The notes under the pieces are model-generated. The model searched no databases and was not told where the DNA came from. It saw only the letters and a list, made by a program, of their open reading frames with translations. A DNA stretch of 14,147 nucleotides from Bacteroidetes bacterium SW_11_45_7 (GTDB taxonomy: Bacteria > Bacteroidota > Bacteroidia > Chitinophagales > SW-11-45-7): the NCBI GenBank assembly GCA_003022985.1, contig PXTV01000123.1, forward strand, positions 1,512 to 15,658. The letters are read 5' to 3'. Position 1 is the stretch's first letter. Each line of letters begins with the position of its first letter. This document shows, piece by piece, positions 1 through 6,432 of this stretch. Made by a program: the position numbers and the translations under genes.

Positions 1-265
1 TGGCGATAAGCTCGCGGCATTGGCTAAGAATAATGGATGGAACGGAATTGTGATTGATGGGTGCATACGTGATTCTGCTACAATTGCCGATATGGCAATT
101 GGTGTGAAAGCTCTCAATGTATCGCCTGTGAAGAGTATGAAGCGAGGCGAAGGCCGTAAAAATGTACAAATTCATTTTGGTGGGAAAACAATAAATCCGG
201 GGGATTACCTTTATGCAGATGCCGATGGTATTGTGCTGGCCGGAGAAGCTTTGCCTTTTTCGTGA
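1..265 (+). CDS. RraA / HMG-aldolase family protein, C-terminal part
   Basis: This is the last 87 residues of a protein whose start lies outside the window; the frame is open from base 2 and ends in TGA at 263-265. The pattern GDKLAALA, NGWNGIVIDGCIRD, GVKAL, KRGEGRKNV, HFGG, PGDYLYADADGIVLA is that of the RraA / 4-hydroxy-4-methyl-2-oxoglutarate aldolase fold. The Arg-Asp pair (bases 68-73) is the position that binds substrate and divalent metal in the class II pyruvate aldolases; E. coli RraA, which inhibits RNase E, has Asn instead of this Asp. I therefore lean to a metal-dependent aldolase or a protein of unknown substrate rather than an RNase E regulator, but the family is often mis-named and the N-terminal half is not visible. 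No operon partner can be inferred: the next gene starts 121 bases later. Confidence 0.85.
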   Translation, partial: GDKLAALAKNNGWNGIVIDGCIRDSATIADMAIGVKALNVSPVKSMKRGEGRKNVQIHFGGKTINPGDYLYADADGIVLAGEALPFS

Positions 266-386
266 TCGAATCAATCGAATAGCATATTTGAACTATTTTG
301 TTGGGTTCAGTTATTTCTACTAAGCATTTGTGCCATCATGATTTGTTACCTTCACACTTGTTCTTGTAACCAGTTAAAATTATACG

Positions 387-1049
387 ATGGTGTTGCATTG
401 GATACGCTGTTGCATTTTCTTATTGGGTTTTTTTGCTTTGTTTGCGAACTGCTCGGTCGCGCAAAACCTAGATACCGGGGATGAAAATCTCGTCCAATTT
501 TCCGGCTTGGTCATGACAAGCGACAGCTTACAGGGCATTCCCTATACCAACATTGTTGTAAAAAACAGAAATGTTGGGACATCGAGTAATTACAAAGGAT
601 TTTTCTCATTTGTTGCTAAAGAAGGCGATACTGTTCAATTTTCCACTATTGGGTTTCAGGATAATCAATATGTGATTCCAGAGGATTTGGAAGATGACAA
701 ATACTCGGTTATCCAATTGATGACACAGGACACTGTTTATTTGCCTGAAACGATTGTTAATCCCTGGCCCACTAAAGAGCAATTCAAACAGGCATTTATT
801 AATGCCGATATTCCTGATGATGCTGTAGAATTGGCCAAGAAAAATTTAAGGGAAGAAAAACTCGAAAAAATCAACGAAGGAATGGTCATGGATGCAAAAG
901 AAAACACCGATTATTACTTGCGCAAGGAAGCCAAAAAGTACTACTACGCTGGTCAGGAGCCGCCCATGAACATCTTCAACCCATTTGCCTGGGCTAAGTT
1001 TATTGAAGCCTGGAAAAACGGAGATTTCAAGAATGATGATAATGAATAA
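387..1049 (+). CDS. Secreted carboxypeptidase-regulatory-like domain protein
   Basis: The 220-residue product starts with a hydrophobic signal peptide (about residues 1-26, likely cut after SVAQ). Residues about 36-115 fit a carboxypeptidase-regulatory-like beta-sandwich: a VQFSGLV strand, IPYTNIVVKNRNVGTSSNYKG, FFSFVAKEGDTVQFSTIGF, then an IQL strand. This is the domain that precedes TonB-dependent receptors in Bacteroidota, here without a receptor barrel. The C-terminal half is charged and probably helical, and ends in a conserved-looking NPFAWAKFIEAW segment. Small stand-alone proteins of this type are common in Bacteroidota and are of unknown function; a periplasmic or outer-membrane-associated location is inferred. 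The start is the first ATG ahead of the signal peptide. It is convergent with the repair enzyme gene on the other strand, with 39 bases between the two stop codons and no clear terminator hairpin. Confidence 0.8.
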   Translation: MVLHWIRCCIFLLGFFALFANCSVAQNLDTGDENLVQFSGLVMTSDSLQGIPYTNIVVKNRNVGTSSNYKGFFSFVAKEGDTVQFSTIGFQDNQYVIPEDLEDDKYSVIQLMTQDTVYLPETIVNPWPTKEQFKQAFINADIPDDAVELAKKNLREEKLEKINEGMVMDAKENTDYYLRKEAKKYYYAGQEPPMNIFNPFAWAKFIEAWKNGDFKNDDNE

Positions 1050-1088
1050 CAGGTTGCACTCTTATTGCGATGGAATCAATTAAGCGGT

Positions 1089-2594
1089 TTAGGAATCTCC
1101 AATATCCTTATAAGCTGCTCCTAAAAATGAGATGATGTCACCCGCAATCAAGGCCTGTTGGCCCATGCGATCAGTTGCTTTATCCCCTGCAAGCCCGTGC
1201 AGAAAAACACCTGATTGAGCGCTTTGTAGAGGTGAATAGCCCTGCGCGAGTAAAGAACCGATGAGCCCCGTTAAGACATCGCCACTTCCGCCTGTTGCCA
1301 TAGCAGGATTACCTGTGCTATTGAAATAACACTTTCCATTAGGTGCGGCAATTACTGTGTATGCGCGCTTCAGAACGAGTATTACATTATTCTCCATAGC
1401 AAAAGATCGGATCAATTCGAGTTCCCGGTAGCTGTCTTTTGCATTTTTACCAATGAGGCGCTTAAACTCGCCCGGGTGAGGTGTTAAGATGCTACCCGAA
1501 GGGAGTTCATGCCATAGTGCCTGATGTGAAGACAGTAAATTCAAACCATCTGCATCTATAACAAGTGGTTGATCGGCTTTTTGAAAGATTTGTTGAAGTG
1601 CTTTTGCCGTATGGTCCCGCGTGTCTAAACCGGGTCCAATGGCAATGGCATCGAAAGGGGAGAGGTCATCAATACCACTGACGTAATGCTCATTTTGATC
1701 AATTGAACACATTACTTCCGGGATGGCTGTTTGGATGATATTGTAGCCACATTGCGGCACATGAGCTGTTACTAAACCTGCACCTCCTCTAAGAGCGGAT
1801 TTGGCGCATAAACAAGCAGCTCCCATTTTTCCATAACTCCCGGCTATAGTCAGAACATGGCCAAAAGTGCCTTTGTGATCAAAAGTTTCCCTTGGTTTGA
1901 AAAAGGTAGCAATGTCAGAAGCTGTTAGTAGTTCGTTGTCTGTGGTCTGCTGATCGATAAATTCTTGCGAAAGGCCGATGTCAACCACTTCCCAATGTCC
2001 AACATAGGGAGCATTATCAGGTAATAAAAAGGACAATTTCGGTACCTGGAAGGAGTACGTAACGTCAGCTTTGATCTTGATGGAGTCACTTTTCGCATCT
2101 GCATAAAGGCCGGAGGGGATATCAATTGCTACAACAGTTGCTCCACTCTCGTTGATTTGTTGAATGACATCAGTAGCAAAACCCTCTACAGGGCGGTTAA
2201 GGCCCGATCCCCATAGCCCTTCTATAACCAGGTCTTGTTCGTTTAGATGGGGAAACTCCTCAGCAGCATGGATATTGTAAATAGATACGCCAAGGCTTTG
2301 CAGTCGCTGTTCATTGTGTTGAAAATCCGGGGAGGAGGTATCGCTATAGCGGATGACATAAACATCAACATGTCTTCCTGCATGAAAGAGCTCTCTGGCT
2401 ATTACTAACCCATCTCCACCATTATTCCCTGTGCCGCAGACTACTTTCACTGGTCGTTGGGGAGAAAATCGTTTTTTTATGCGCTCCGTCATGCGGCTTG
2501 CTGCCCGTTCCATTAAATCGAGCGATGGAATCGGCTCATTTTCAATGGTATAGCGATCTGCTTCACGTACTTGATCCTTGGTAAGTATTTTCAT
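1089..2594 (-). CDS. nnr: Bifunctional NAD(P)H-hydrate repair enzyme (epimerase + ADP/ATP-dependent dehydratase)
   Basis: This cytoplasmic enzyme repairs NADH and NADPH damaged by hydration: the N-terminal YjeF domain epimerises R- and S-hydrates and the C-terminal YjeF/CARKD domain dehydrates the S form. The 501-residue length is normal for the fused bacterial protein. The epimerase half shows NNGGDG (57-62) and DIPSG (158-162). The dehydratase half shows HKGTFGHVL (240-248), GPG (320-322), DADGLN (347-352), TPHPGE (371-376) and the nucleotide-binding GNPAMATGGSGD (428-439), whose final Asp is the expected catalytic base. One variation: the residue that is usually Asp in the epimerase DALFG-type motif is Glu125 (IEGLWGSGL). 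The ATG start gives the family-typical MKILTKDQVREAD. The gene follows the NlpC/P60 gene by 78 bases on the same strand, so the two are probably cotranscribed. Confidence 0.95.
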   Translation of the reverse strand: MKILTKDQVREADRYTIENEPIPSLDLMERAASRMTERIKKRFSPQRPVKVVCGTGNNGGDGLVIARELFHAGRHVDVYVIRYSDTSSPDFQHNEQRLQSLGVSIYNIHAAEEFPHLNEQDLVIEGLWGSGLNRPVEGFATDVIQQINESGATVVAIDIPSGLYADAKSDSIKIKADVTYSFQVPKLSFLLPDNAPYVGHWEVVDIGLSQEFIDQQTTDNELLTASDIATFFKPRETFDHKGTFGHVLTIAGSYGKMGAACLCAKSALRGGAGLVTAHVPQCGYNIIQTAIPEVMCSIDQNEHYVSGIDDLSPFDAIAIGPGLDTRDHTAKALQQIFQKADQPLVIDADGLNLLSSHQALWHELPSGSILTPHPGEFKRLIGKNAKDSYRELELIRSFAMENNVILVLKRAYTVIAAPNGKCYFNSTGNPAMATGGSGDVLTGLIGSLLAQGYSPLQSAQSGVFLHGLAGDKATDRMGQQALIAGDIISFLGAAYKDIGDS

Positions 2595-2672
2595 AGTCGG
2601 TACATTTCACTTGGCAGGATGATAACGAAAGTTGACTGACAAAGAATAGGTCTCATCAAGATATTCCGCCAC

Positions 2673-3449
2673 TTACACCATTCTTCTGATCAATCGCAGC
2701 TCGTGGGTGTAGTCGCCTTTTTCTTCATTAAAGATCCCTTGCTGGTCGATCTTATCCTTCCGGACACGGCCTGAGGCGTGGATAATAGTGCCTTCTGAAA
2801 AGATGATGCCCACATGGGTGATGTTTCCTTTCTTATTTGTAAAAAAAGCGAGATCACCGGGTTGCGTTTCATCGATGAGGCTGATTTGTTTACCCTGAGC
2901 TGCCTGTTGATAGGCATCGCGCTGAAGGCGGATACCTGCTATCTTAAAAATAAGCTGCGTAAATCCCGAACAATCGATACCAAAAATATTTTTGCCACCC
3001 CACAAATAAGGGGCATTGAGGAATTTTAGGGCAATTTTAGGAAGTAAATGTTGCATCTCACCATTATGGTTGGGCTGCACAACCTGCCCATTGTACACGT
3101 GTTTTCTGTTGTTGATATAGAAGTTGAGGCCGTCATAATTGGGGAGTGTAGCACCGATTAATAAAGGGATGCAGTTTTCTTCACGGGTGGCAGACTTGGC
3201 AAGATCAAGAGCAACGCTTTGTTGCTCACCGGCTATTGTATTGTATTCTTTATCTGAAATCGGTTCGTATTGTTTCTGATCGATCCATCCTTCGTAGCCA
3301 TCCCATTCGCCTTGGACCTGTAACCAGGCTTTATCGGTTGATAAAATCCGAAACACTTCTCCAAAGAGGAGTTGTGTTGTCATTTCGCTTTGCTCTTTTG
3401 GCTCTTTACGAACCGGTATCACACTAAGATTACAGATGCCGTAAGTCAA
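2673..3449 (-). CDS. SH3-domain NlpC/P60 (C40) peptidase, YkfC-like, TTG start
   Basis: The 258-residue product has SH3-like segments at the N-terminus (about 1-60, including WLQVQGEWDGYEGWI, and probably a second at about 95-125) followed by an NlpC/P60 cysteine peptidase domain (about 135-258). The catalytic triad is visible as Cys160 in GIDCSGF, His212 in THVGI and His224 in IIHASG. No signal peptide is present, so I infer a cytoplasmic gamma-D-glutamyl-L-diamino-acid endopeptidase that recycles cell-wall peptides, as in YkfC. The start is TTG at 3449-3447. No ATG exists upstream in this frame for the stretch I read (to about 3530), and the next ATG (residue 23) would delete the first SH3 strands. 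The resulting N-terminus TYGICNLSVIPVR is typical of Bacteroidota members. It is the first gene of a probable operon with the downstream nnr and is divergent from the collagen-like gene. Confidence 0.9.
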   Translation of the reverse strand: MTYGICNLSVIPVRKEPKEQSEMTTQLLFGEVFRILSTDKAWLQVQGEWDGYEGWIDQKQYEPISDKEYNTIAGEQQSVALDLAKSATREENCIPLLIGATLPNYDGLNFYINNRKHVYNGQVVQPNHNGEMQHLLPKIALKFLNAPYLWGGKNIFGIDCSGFTQLIFKIAGIRLQRDAYQQAAQGKQISLIDETQPGDLAFFTNKKGNITHVGIIFSEGTIIHASGRVRKDKIDQQGIFNEEKGDYTHELRLIRRMV

Positions 3450-3497
3450 AAACTTGTAAATTAGCGTTTGAAAGTTGAAAATTTTGTTACCTCGAAT

Positions 3498-3528
3498 ATT
3501 GTCAAAATGATTGAATTCTTTATATTTA
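3498..3528 (+). promoter_or_regulatory. Candidate Bacteroidota-type promoter for the collagen-like cassette
   Basis: ATTG at 3498-3501 is followed after exactly 19 bases by TATATTTA at 3521-3528. This matches the Bacteroidota primary-sigma consensus (TTTG or TTG, about 19-21 bases, TAnnTTTG) with one mismatch in each box. It sits about 50 bases upstream of the ATG at 3580, leaving a leader that holds AAAAAGGA just before the start. I found no comparable signal on the minus strand for the divergent peptidase gene. Pattern match only. Confidence 0.4.
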
Positions 3529-3579
3529 CGTGTCTTCTAAAAAACAAGCATCATTTCAATTCGTATAAAAAGGACCCCT

Positions 3580-4356
3580 ATGAAGGAACAAATTTTGTTT
3601 TTGGGCACCATAGTAGCATTGTTTACGGTTCCGTTTGCATCTATTGCCCAGGACAATATGGGTGTAGGTACTCAAAATCCGGATTCTTCGTCCATCCTTG
3701 AATTGTCCTCGACCGAAAAAGGTATTTTAATTCCACGAATGGATTCAATGGAAAGGAATGGCATTCCGAATCCGGCAACAGGGTTAATGGTATACGATAC
3801 GGACTATGACCAATTCTGGTATTTTGATGGTACGCAGTGGGTCAGGGCTATCGGTCCACAGGGCCCACAAGGCCCGCAGGGCCCACAAGGGCCACAGGGC
3901 CCTCAAGGTCCGCAAGGGCCTTCAGGAAGTGCTGCTATATACAGTGCCAAAGGAACAACTGATATAAGCAAGGCCCCCAACACAGGCTATACAAACATTG
4001 CGAATATGAGCGTTACATTCACACCTTCAAAAAGTGAAGTCATCGTGCATTTTTCAGCTTCCGGTACTTATGGTGGTACAGCAACACCACAACAATTCGT
4101 ATCTTTCAGAATTTTAGTTAATGGGTCTGTAGTGAATGGGCAAGGTTTCTCCAGTGAAGTGGGTGAATATGATAACTTTGATGGATATCACAATGTTTGG
4201 GGTGGCTCTATAAGTGTTCCTGTTGATGTAAATGCCGGAAGTTCAAATAAGATTTCTGTCCAGTGGGATTACCAGTCGAATCAATCAGGAAATACGTTAT
4301 ATAATTATGCCGGGTCTCAGGATTACTCCAATAGAAGCTTAATTGTTTTTGAATAA
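3580..4356 (+). CDS. Short collagen-like secreted protein with predicted beta-sandwich head
   Basis: The 258-residue product has a signal peptide (about 1-24, ending SIAQ), a fibre-leader module (25-91: [35 protein letters not shown], then [12 protein letters not shown]), a perfect collagen stretch of 7 Gly-Pro-Gln triplets plus Gly-Pro-Ser (92-115), and a C-terminal domain of about 140 residues. The head is rich in Ser, Asn and Val, has alternating beta-strand patterns (SVTFTP, SEVIVHFSASG, VSFRILVNGSVV, ISVQWDY) and ends in a short strand, RSLIVFE. That layout recalls trimeric jelly-roll heads of the C1q/TNF type, but this is inferred from pattern alone. The leader module is the one that precedes fibre and S74 proteins in many Bacteroidota. 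No type IX C-terminal sorting domain is seen. It is the first gene of a three-gene run and shares its leader with the gene at 4783. Confidence 0.85.
   Translation: MKEQILFLGTIVALFTVPFASIAQDNMGVGTQNPDSSSILELSSTEKGILIPRMDSMERNGIPNPATGLMVYDTDYDQFWYFDGTQWVRAIGPQGPQGPQGPQGPQGPQGPQGPSGSAAIYSAKGTTDISKAPNTGYTNIANMSVTFTPSKSEVIVHFSASGTYGGTATPQQFVSFRILVNGSVVNGQGFSSEVGEYDNFDGYHNVWGGSISVPVDVNAGSSNKISVQWDYQSNQSGNTLYNYAGSQDYSNRSLIVFE
3652..3855 (+). repeat. Duplicated fibre-leader module, copy 1
   Basis: This codes for 68 residues that match copy 2 (4849-5052) at 55 positions (13 differences, by hand alignment). A stretch of 29 bases is identical between the copies (3808-3836 and 5005-5033) and lies in the same reading frame in both genes. 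The copies flank the small charged gene and are followed in each case by collagen triplets, so a duplication of the leader plus triplets is the simplest origin. Confidence 0.85.
3853..3924 (+). repeat. Collagen triplet repeat, 8 units
   Basis: Eight 9-base units code for seven Gly-Pro-Gln and one Gly-Pro-Ser. The Gly, Pro and Gln codons are mixed (for example GGT, GGC and GGG; CAG and CAA), so the DNA is less repetitive than the protein. Eight triplets alone are few for a stable triple helix without hydroxyproline, so oligomerisation probably depends on the flanking domains. Confidence 0.95.
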
Positions 4357-4357
4357 T

Positions 4358-4699
4358 ATGAACCAAGTTATGCGCATTTTATTATGTGTCGTTTCCTTCC
4401 TAACAGTAGGTCTAACTACCTATGCTCAAAATGCAACAAATATAGATTCAAACGCAGGTAAACAAGAGGTTCATTTTGATTCACCTGAAAGAAAAACAAT
4501 TGCCCCAACTTCTACTCATGGTGATAAAGTCAAGACAGCTGAACATGACTCAATTCAAAAGTTCGGTGAAAAAAGGGAGTTGAAAAAAGGAACGAAAGAG
4601 GGTAATGAACAGGAAAGCGTGAAATTCTTAACGCCAAAAAGGAAATTTATTGCCCCTGAAACAAAGGAGCAGGAGAATAAAAAAGATAAAAGGCGGTGA
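4358..4699 (+). CDS. Small secreted highly charged protein with duplicated motif
   Basis: I do not recognise this family. From the ATG at 4358 the product has 113 residues: a signal peptide (MNQVMRILLCVVSFLTVGLT, cut near TYAQ) and then a Lys/Glu-rich, probably disordered chain. A 14-residue motif occurs twice, VHFDSPERKTIAPT (38-51) and VKFLTPKRKFIAPE (88-101), identical at 8 positions, with consensus V-x-F-x-x-P-x-R-K-x-I-A-P. The tail is strongly basic (KKDKRR). The ATG lies one base after the stop codon of the collagen-like gene at 3580-4356, which suggests translational coupling. A TTG in frame at 4343 would overlap that gene and add only five residues ahead of the signal peptide; ATG at 4370 is a possible alternative. 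Its place between two collagen-like genes suggests a role in their assembly or anchoring, which is inference only. Confidence 0.7.
   Translation: MNQVMRILLCVVSFLTVGLTTYAQNATNIDSNAGKQEVHFDSPERKTIAPTSTHGDKVKTAEHDSIQKFGEKRELKKGTKEGNEQESVKFLTPKRKFIAPETKEQENKKDKRR
4469..4660 (+). repeat. Two copies of a 14-codon motif in the small charged protein
   Basis: Copy 1 is at 4469-4510 and copy 2 at 4619-4660, 150 bases apart and in the same frame. The proteins read V-x-F-x-x-P-x-R-K-x-I-A-P-x in both; DNA identity is lower, so the motif itself appears to be conserved rather than recently copied. Confidence 0.6.
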
Positions 4700-4782
4700 T
4701 AATTCAAGTGTGTTACATTTTAGTAATAAAGTTTCATGCTAAATATCATGGAAAATAATTTTTTTAATTAAAATAGAAAATT

Positions 4783-6330
4783 ATGAACTTGAAATCAATT
4801 TTTCTTGCCACTTCGTTGATGGTTTTATCACTGACATCATTGAGTCAGGATAACATGGGTGTTGGCACATCGTCACCTGATCCGTCATCCATCCTCGAGC
4901 TTTCATCCAACCAAAAAGGTGTTCTCATGCCCCGGATGGATTCTATGAACAGAAAGGGAATAGGAAGCCCGGCAACGGGTCTGTTAGTTTATGATAACGA
5001 CTACGACCAATTCTGGTATTTTGATGGTACGCAATGGGTGAGAGCTATTGGTCCGCAAGGCCCTCCCGGCCCGCAAGGTCCCCAAGGGCCACAGGGCACA
5101 CAGGGACCACAAGGCCCTCAGGGTCCACAAGGCCCTCAGGGTCCAAAAGGTGATCCGGGGCCTCAGGGGCCTCAGGGACCTAAAGGCGATCCGGGGCCAC
5201 AAGGCCCGCAAGGACCTCAGGGCCCGCAGGGACCTCAGGGCCCCAAAGGCGATCCGGGACCACAAGGCCCGCAAGGACCAAAAGGTGACCCGGGTCCGCA
5301 AGGACCAAAAGGACCTAAAGGTGATAGTGGTGCAACAGGCCCACAGGGTCCTCAGGGACCAACCGGCCCCCAAGGCCCCCAAGGGCCACAAGGTCCGCCC
5401 GGGCCCCAACAGGCAGCTAATGGATTATACGTGAATAACGAAGTACGTATGGGCGGCAATTTAATTGAAAATACCACCATCACCCAAGGGAGTTACAACT
5501 TGAATTACAACCTGAATGGCTCTGGTGATTTTGAAATACAGGACAACGGCCAATCAGCTGTGATTGTGGAGAACAATGGCAATGTGGGTATTGGAAATGC
5601 TGCGCCAAGTACATTTTTCCACTATCAAAACAGTGGCATAAGTGGTAGCTGGCAGGTTCGATGGGAAAATGGCAATAGTGATGATGGACTTATGCGGGTA
5701 CGCAATACCAATGCCGGTAATGGCGCCCGGGTATTGATGGGCGTCACAAATTACAACGGTACATCTTTAGTAGCAACGGGCGTGATTGGTCTTTCCCTTA
5801 ATACAAATTCGGGTACAATTGGTAGAGGTGTTATTGGTACAGCAAATACCTATGAAGGTGTAGGTGTAGAGGGCTCGCGGTATGATGATGGTGGTTCAGA
5901 TGATGGCTGGGGAGGTGTGTTTTACAATGGCCTGGGTTACACCGGTTCTTTTGGTACAGCGTCAGATAGGCAATTAAAGAAAAGCATCAATTCCATTAAC
6001 TCTGCTGTTGACCGCTTAAAGAAAGTAAGGGGCGTTCGCTATCAACATAAAATAAAAGAGTACCCGAACATGGGCTTGGGAGAGGGTGAGCAGTACGGTT
6101 TTGTTGCTCAAGAGCTCGAAAAGGAATTTCCACAATTGGTGCAGGAGAAAATTTTTAATACACAAGCTGCCTCTAAAAAGGAGCCCGATATGAAAGCCAA
6201 AGCTGACCATGAGAAATTTAAAACTGTCAATTATCCTGAATTAATCCCGGTGCTTGTGGAGGCAATCAAGGAACAACAGAAAGAGATTGACATGCTTAAG
6301 AAAAAAGTGAGTAATTTGCAGGAAGAGTAA
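4783..6330 (+). CDS. Long collagen-like fibre protein with S74 intramolecular chaperone domain
   Basis: The 515-residue product has, in order: signal peptide (about 1-22, ending SLSQ), fibre-leader module (23-89), 40 uninterrupted Gly-X-Y triplets (90-209), a Gly/Asn-rich fibre region (about 215-385) with a second GNVGIG motif, an S74 / endosialidase-type chaperone domain (about 390-480) and a C-terminal coiled coil (about 485-515, [18 protein letters not shown]). In phage tailspikes the S74 domain trimerises the fibre and then cuts itself off at the Ser of SDRxLK. Here Ser394 and Lys399 (SDRQLK) have the same spacing as the phage catalytic pair, and [16 protein letters not shown] follows as expected. 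Self-release of the last 122 residues from a trimer is therefore likely. The leader is shared with the gene at 3580. No type IX sorting domain is visible, so the route across the outer membrane is unclear. Confidence 0.9.
   Translation: MNLKSIFLATSLMVLSLTSLSQDNMGVGTSSPDPSSILELSSNQKGVLMPRMDSMNRKGIGSPATGLLVYDNDYDQFWYFDGTQWVRAIGPQGPPGPQGPQGPQGTQGPQGPQGPQGPQGPKGDPGPQGPQGPKGDPGPQGPQGPQGPQGPQGPKGDPGPQGPQGPKGDPGPQGPKGPKGDSGATGPQGPQGPTGPQGPQGPQGPPGPQQAANGLYVNNEVRMGGNLIENTTITQGSYNLNYNLNGSGDFEIQDNGQSAVIVENNGNVGIGNAAPSTFFHYQNSGISGSWQVRWENGNSDDGLMRVRNTNAGNGARVLMGVTNYNGTSLVATGVIGLSLNTNSGTIGRGVIGTANTYEGVGVEGSRYDDGGSDDGWGGVFYNGLGYTGSFGTASDRQLKKSINSINSAVDRLKKVRGVRYQHKIKEYPNMGLGEGEQYGFVAQELEKEFPQLVQEKIFNTQAASKKEPDMKAKADHEKFKTVNYPELIPVLVEAIKEQQKEIDMLKKKVSNLQEE
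4849..5052 (+). repeat. Duplicated fibre-leader module, copy 2
   Basis: Partner of 3652-3855, with the same 68-residue module (DNMGVGT to WVRAIG) and the 29-base identical core at 5005-5033. Differences are mainly at surface-type residues between the conserved blocks. Confidence 0.85.
5050..5409 (+). repeat. Collagen triplet repeat, 40 units
   Basis: Forty consecutive 9-base units with no interruption. Most are Gly-Pro-Gln; Gly-Pro-Lys followed by Gly-Asp-Pro occurs four times, and Gly-Pro-Lys Gly-Asp-Ser once. A Lys-Gly-Asp order across neighbouring triplets is known to stabilise collagen helices by interchain salt bridges, which can replace hydroxyproline in bacterial collagens. Codon use is mixed. 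The GC-rich periodic sequence also leaves long open frames on the other strand and in other frames; these are by-products. Confidence 0.95.
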
Positions 6331-6331
6331 G

Positions 6332-6346
6332 AGATTTGCCAAATCT
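6332..6346 (+). terminator. Possible weak terminator after the collagen cassette
   Basis: A perfect inverted repeat, AGATTTG-C-CAAATCT, starts two bases after the TAA stop at 6330; folding allows a 5-6 bp stem with a 3-5 base loop. A T-rich stretch (6355-6366) follows after a short gap rather than directly. The stem is AT-rich and short, so termination would be inefficient, and the palindrome might instead be a protein site. Confidence 0.25.
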
Positions 6347-6432
6347 GCCTAAGCTTTTGTTTCTTTACTGCAGAAAAAAGGGTGAAGGGTAGTGCTTTAC
6401 AATTTTTATTTATCTAAATTTAACGCTTTCGG

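Noticed and set aside
297..330. TTTG, 20 bases, TAAGCATTTG as a promoter for the gene at 387
   Set aside because: Four rather than two bases separate TA from TTTG in the second box, so it does not match the consensus.
3468..3701. Plus-strand open frame overlapping the start of the first collagen-like gene
   Set aside because: It runs through the promoter candidate and the signal peptide region in the wrong frame and has no sensible product.
4984..5409. Open frame of 141 codons on the minus strand and another of 128 codons in a second plus frame (5048-5434) across the collagen repeat
   Set aside because: Their products are Arg/Leu/Trp- or Arg/Lys-rich periodic strings produced by reading 9-base Gly-X-Y units in the wrong frame; no signal or domain is seen.
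5050..5409. CRISPR array or tandem satellite
   Set aside because: The short 9-base period is fully explained by Gly-Pro-Gln codons in an intact reading frame; there are no spacers.
4783..6330. Prophage tail-fibre gene
   Set aside because: The S74 domain is phage-like, but the protein has a signal peptide and the Bacteroidota leader module, and no phage structural, lysis or integrase gene is nearby.
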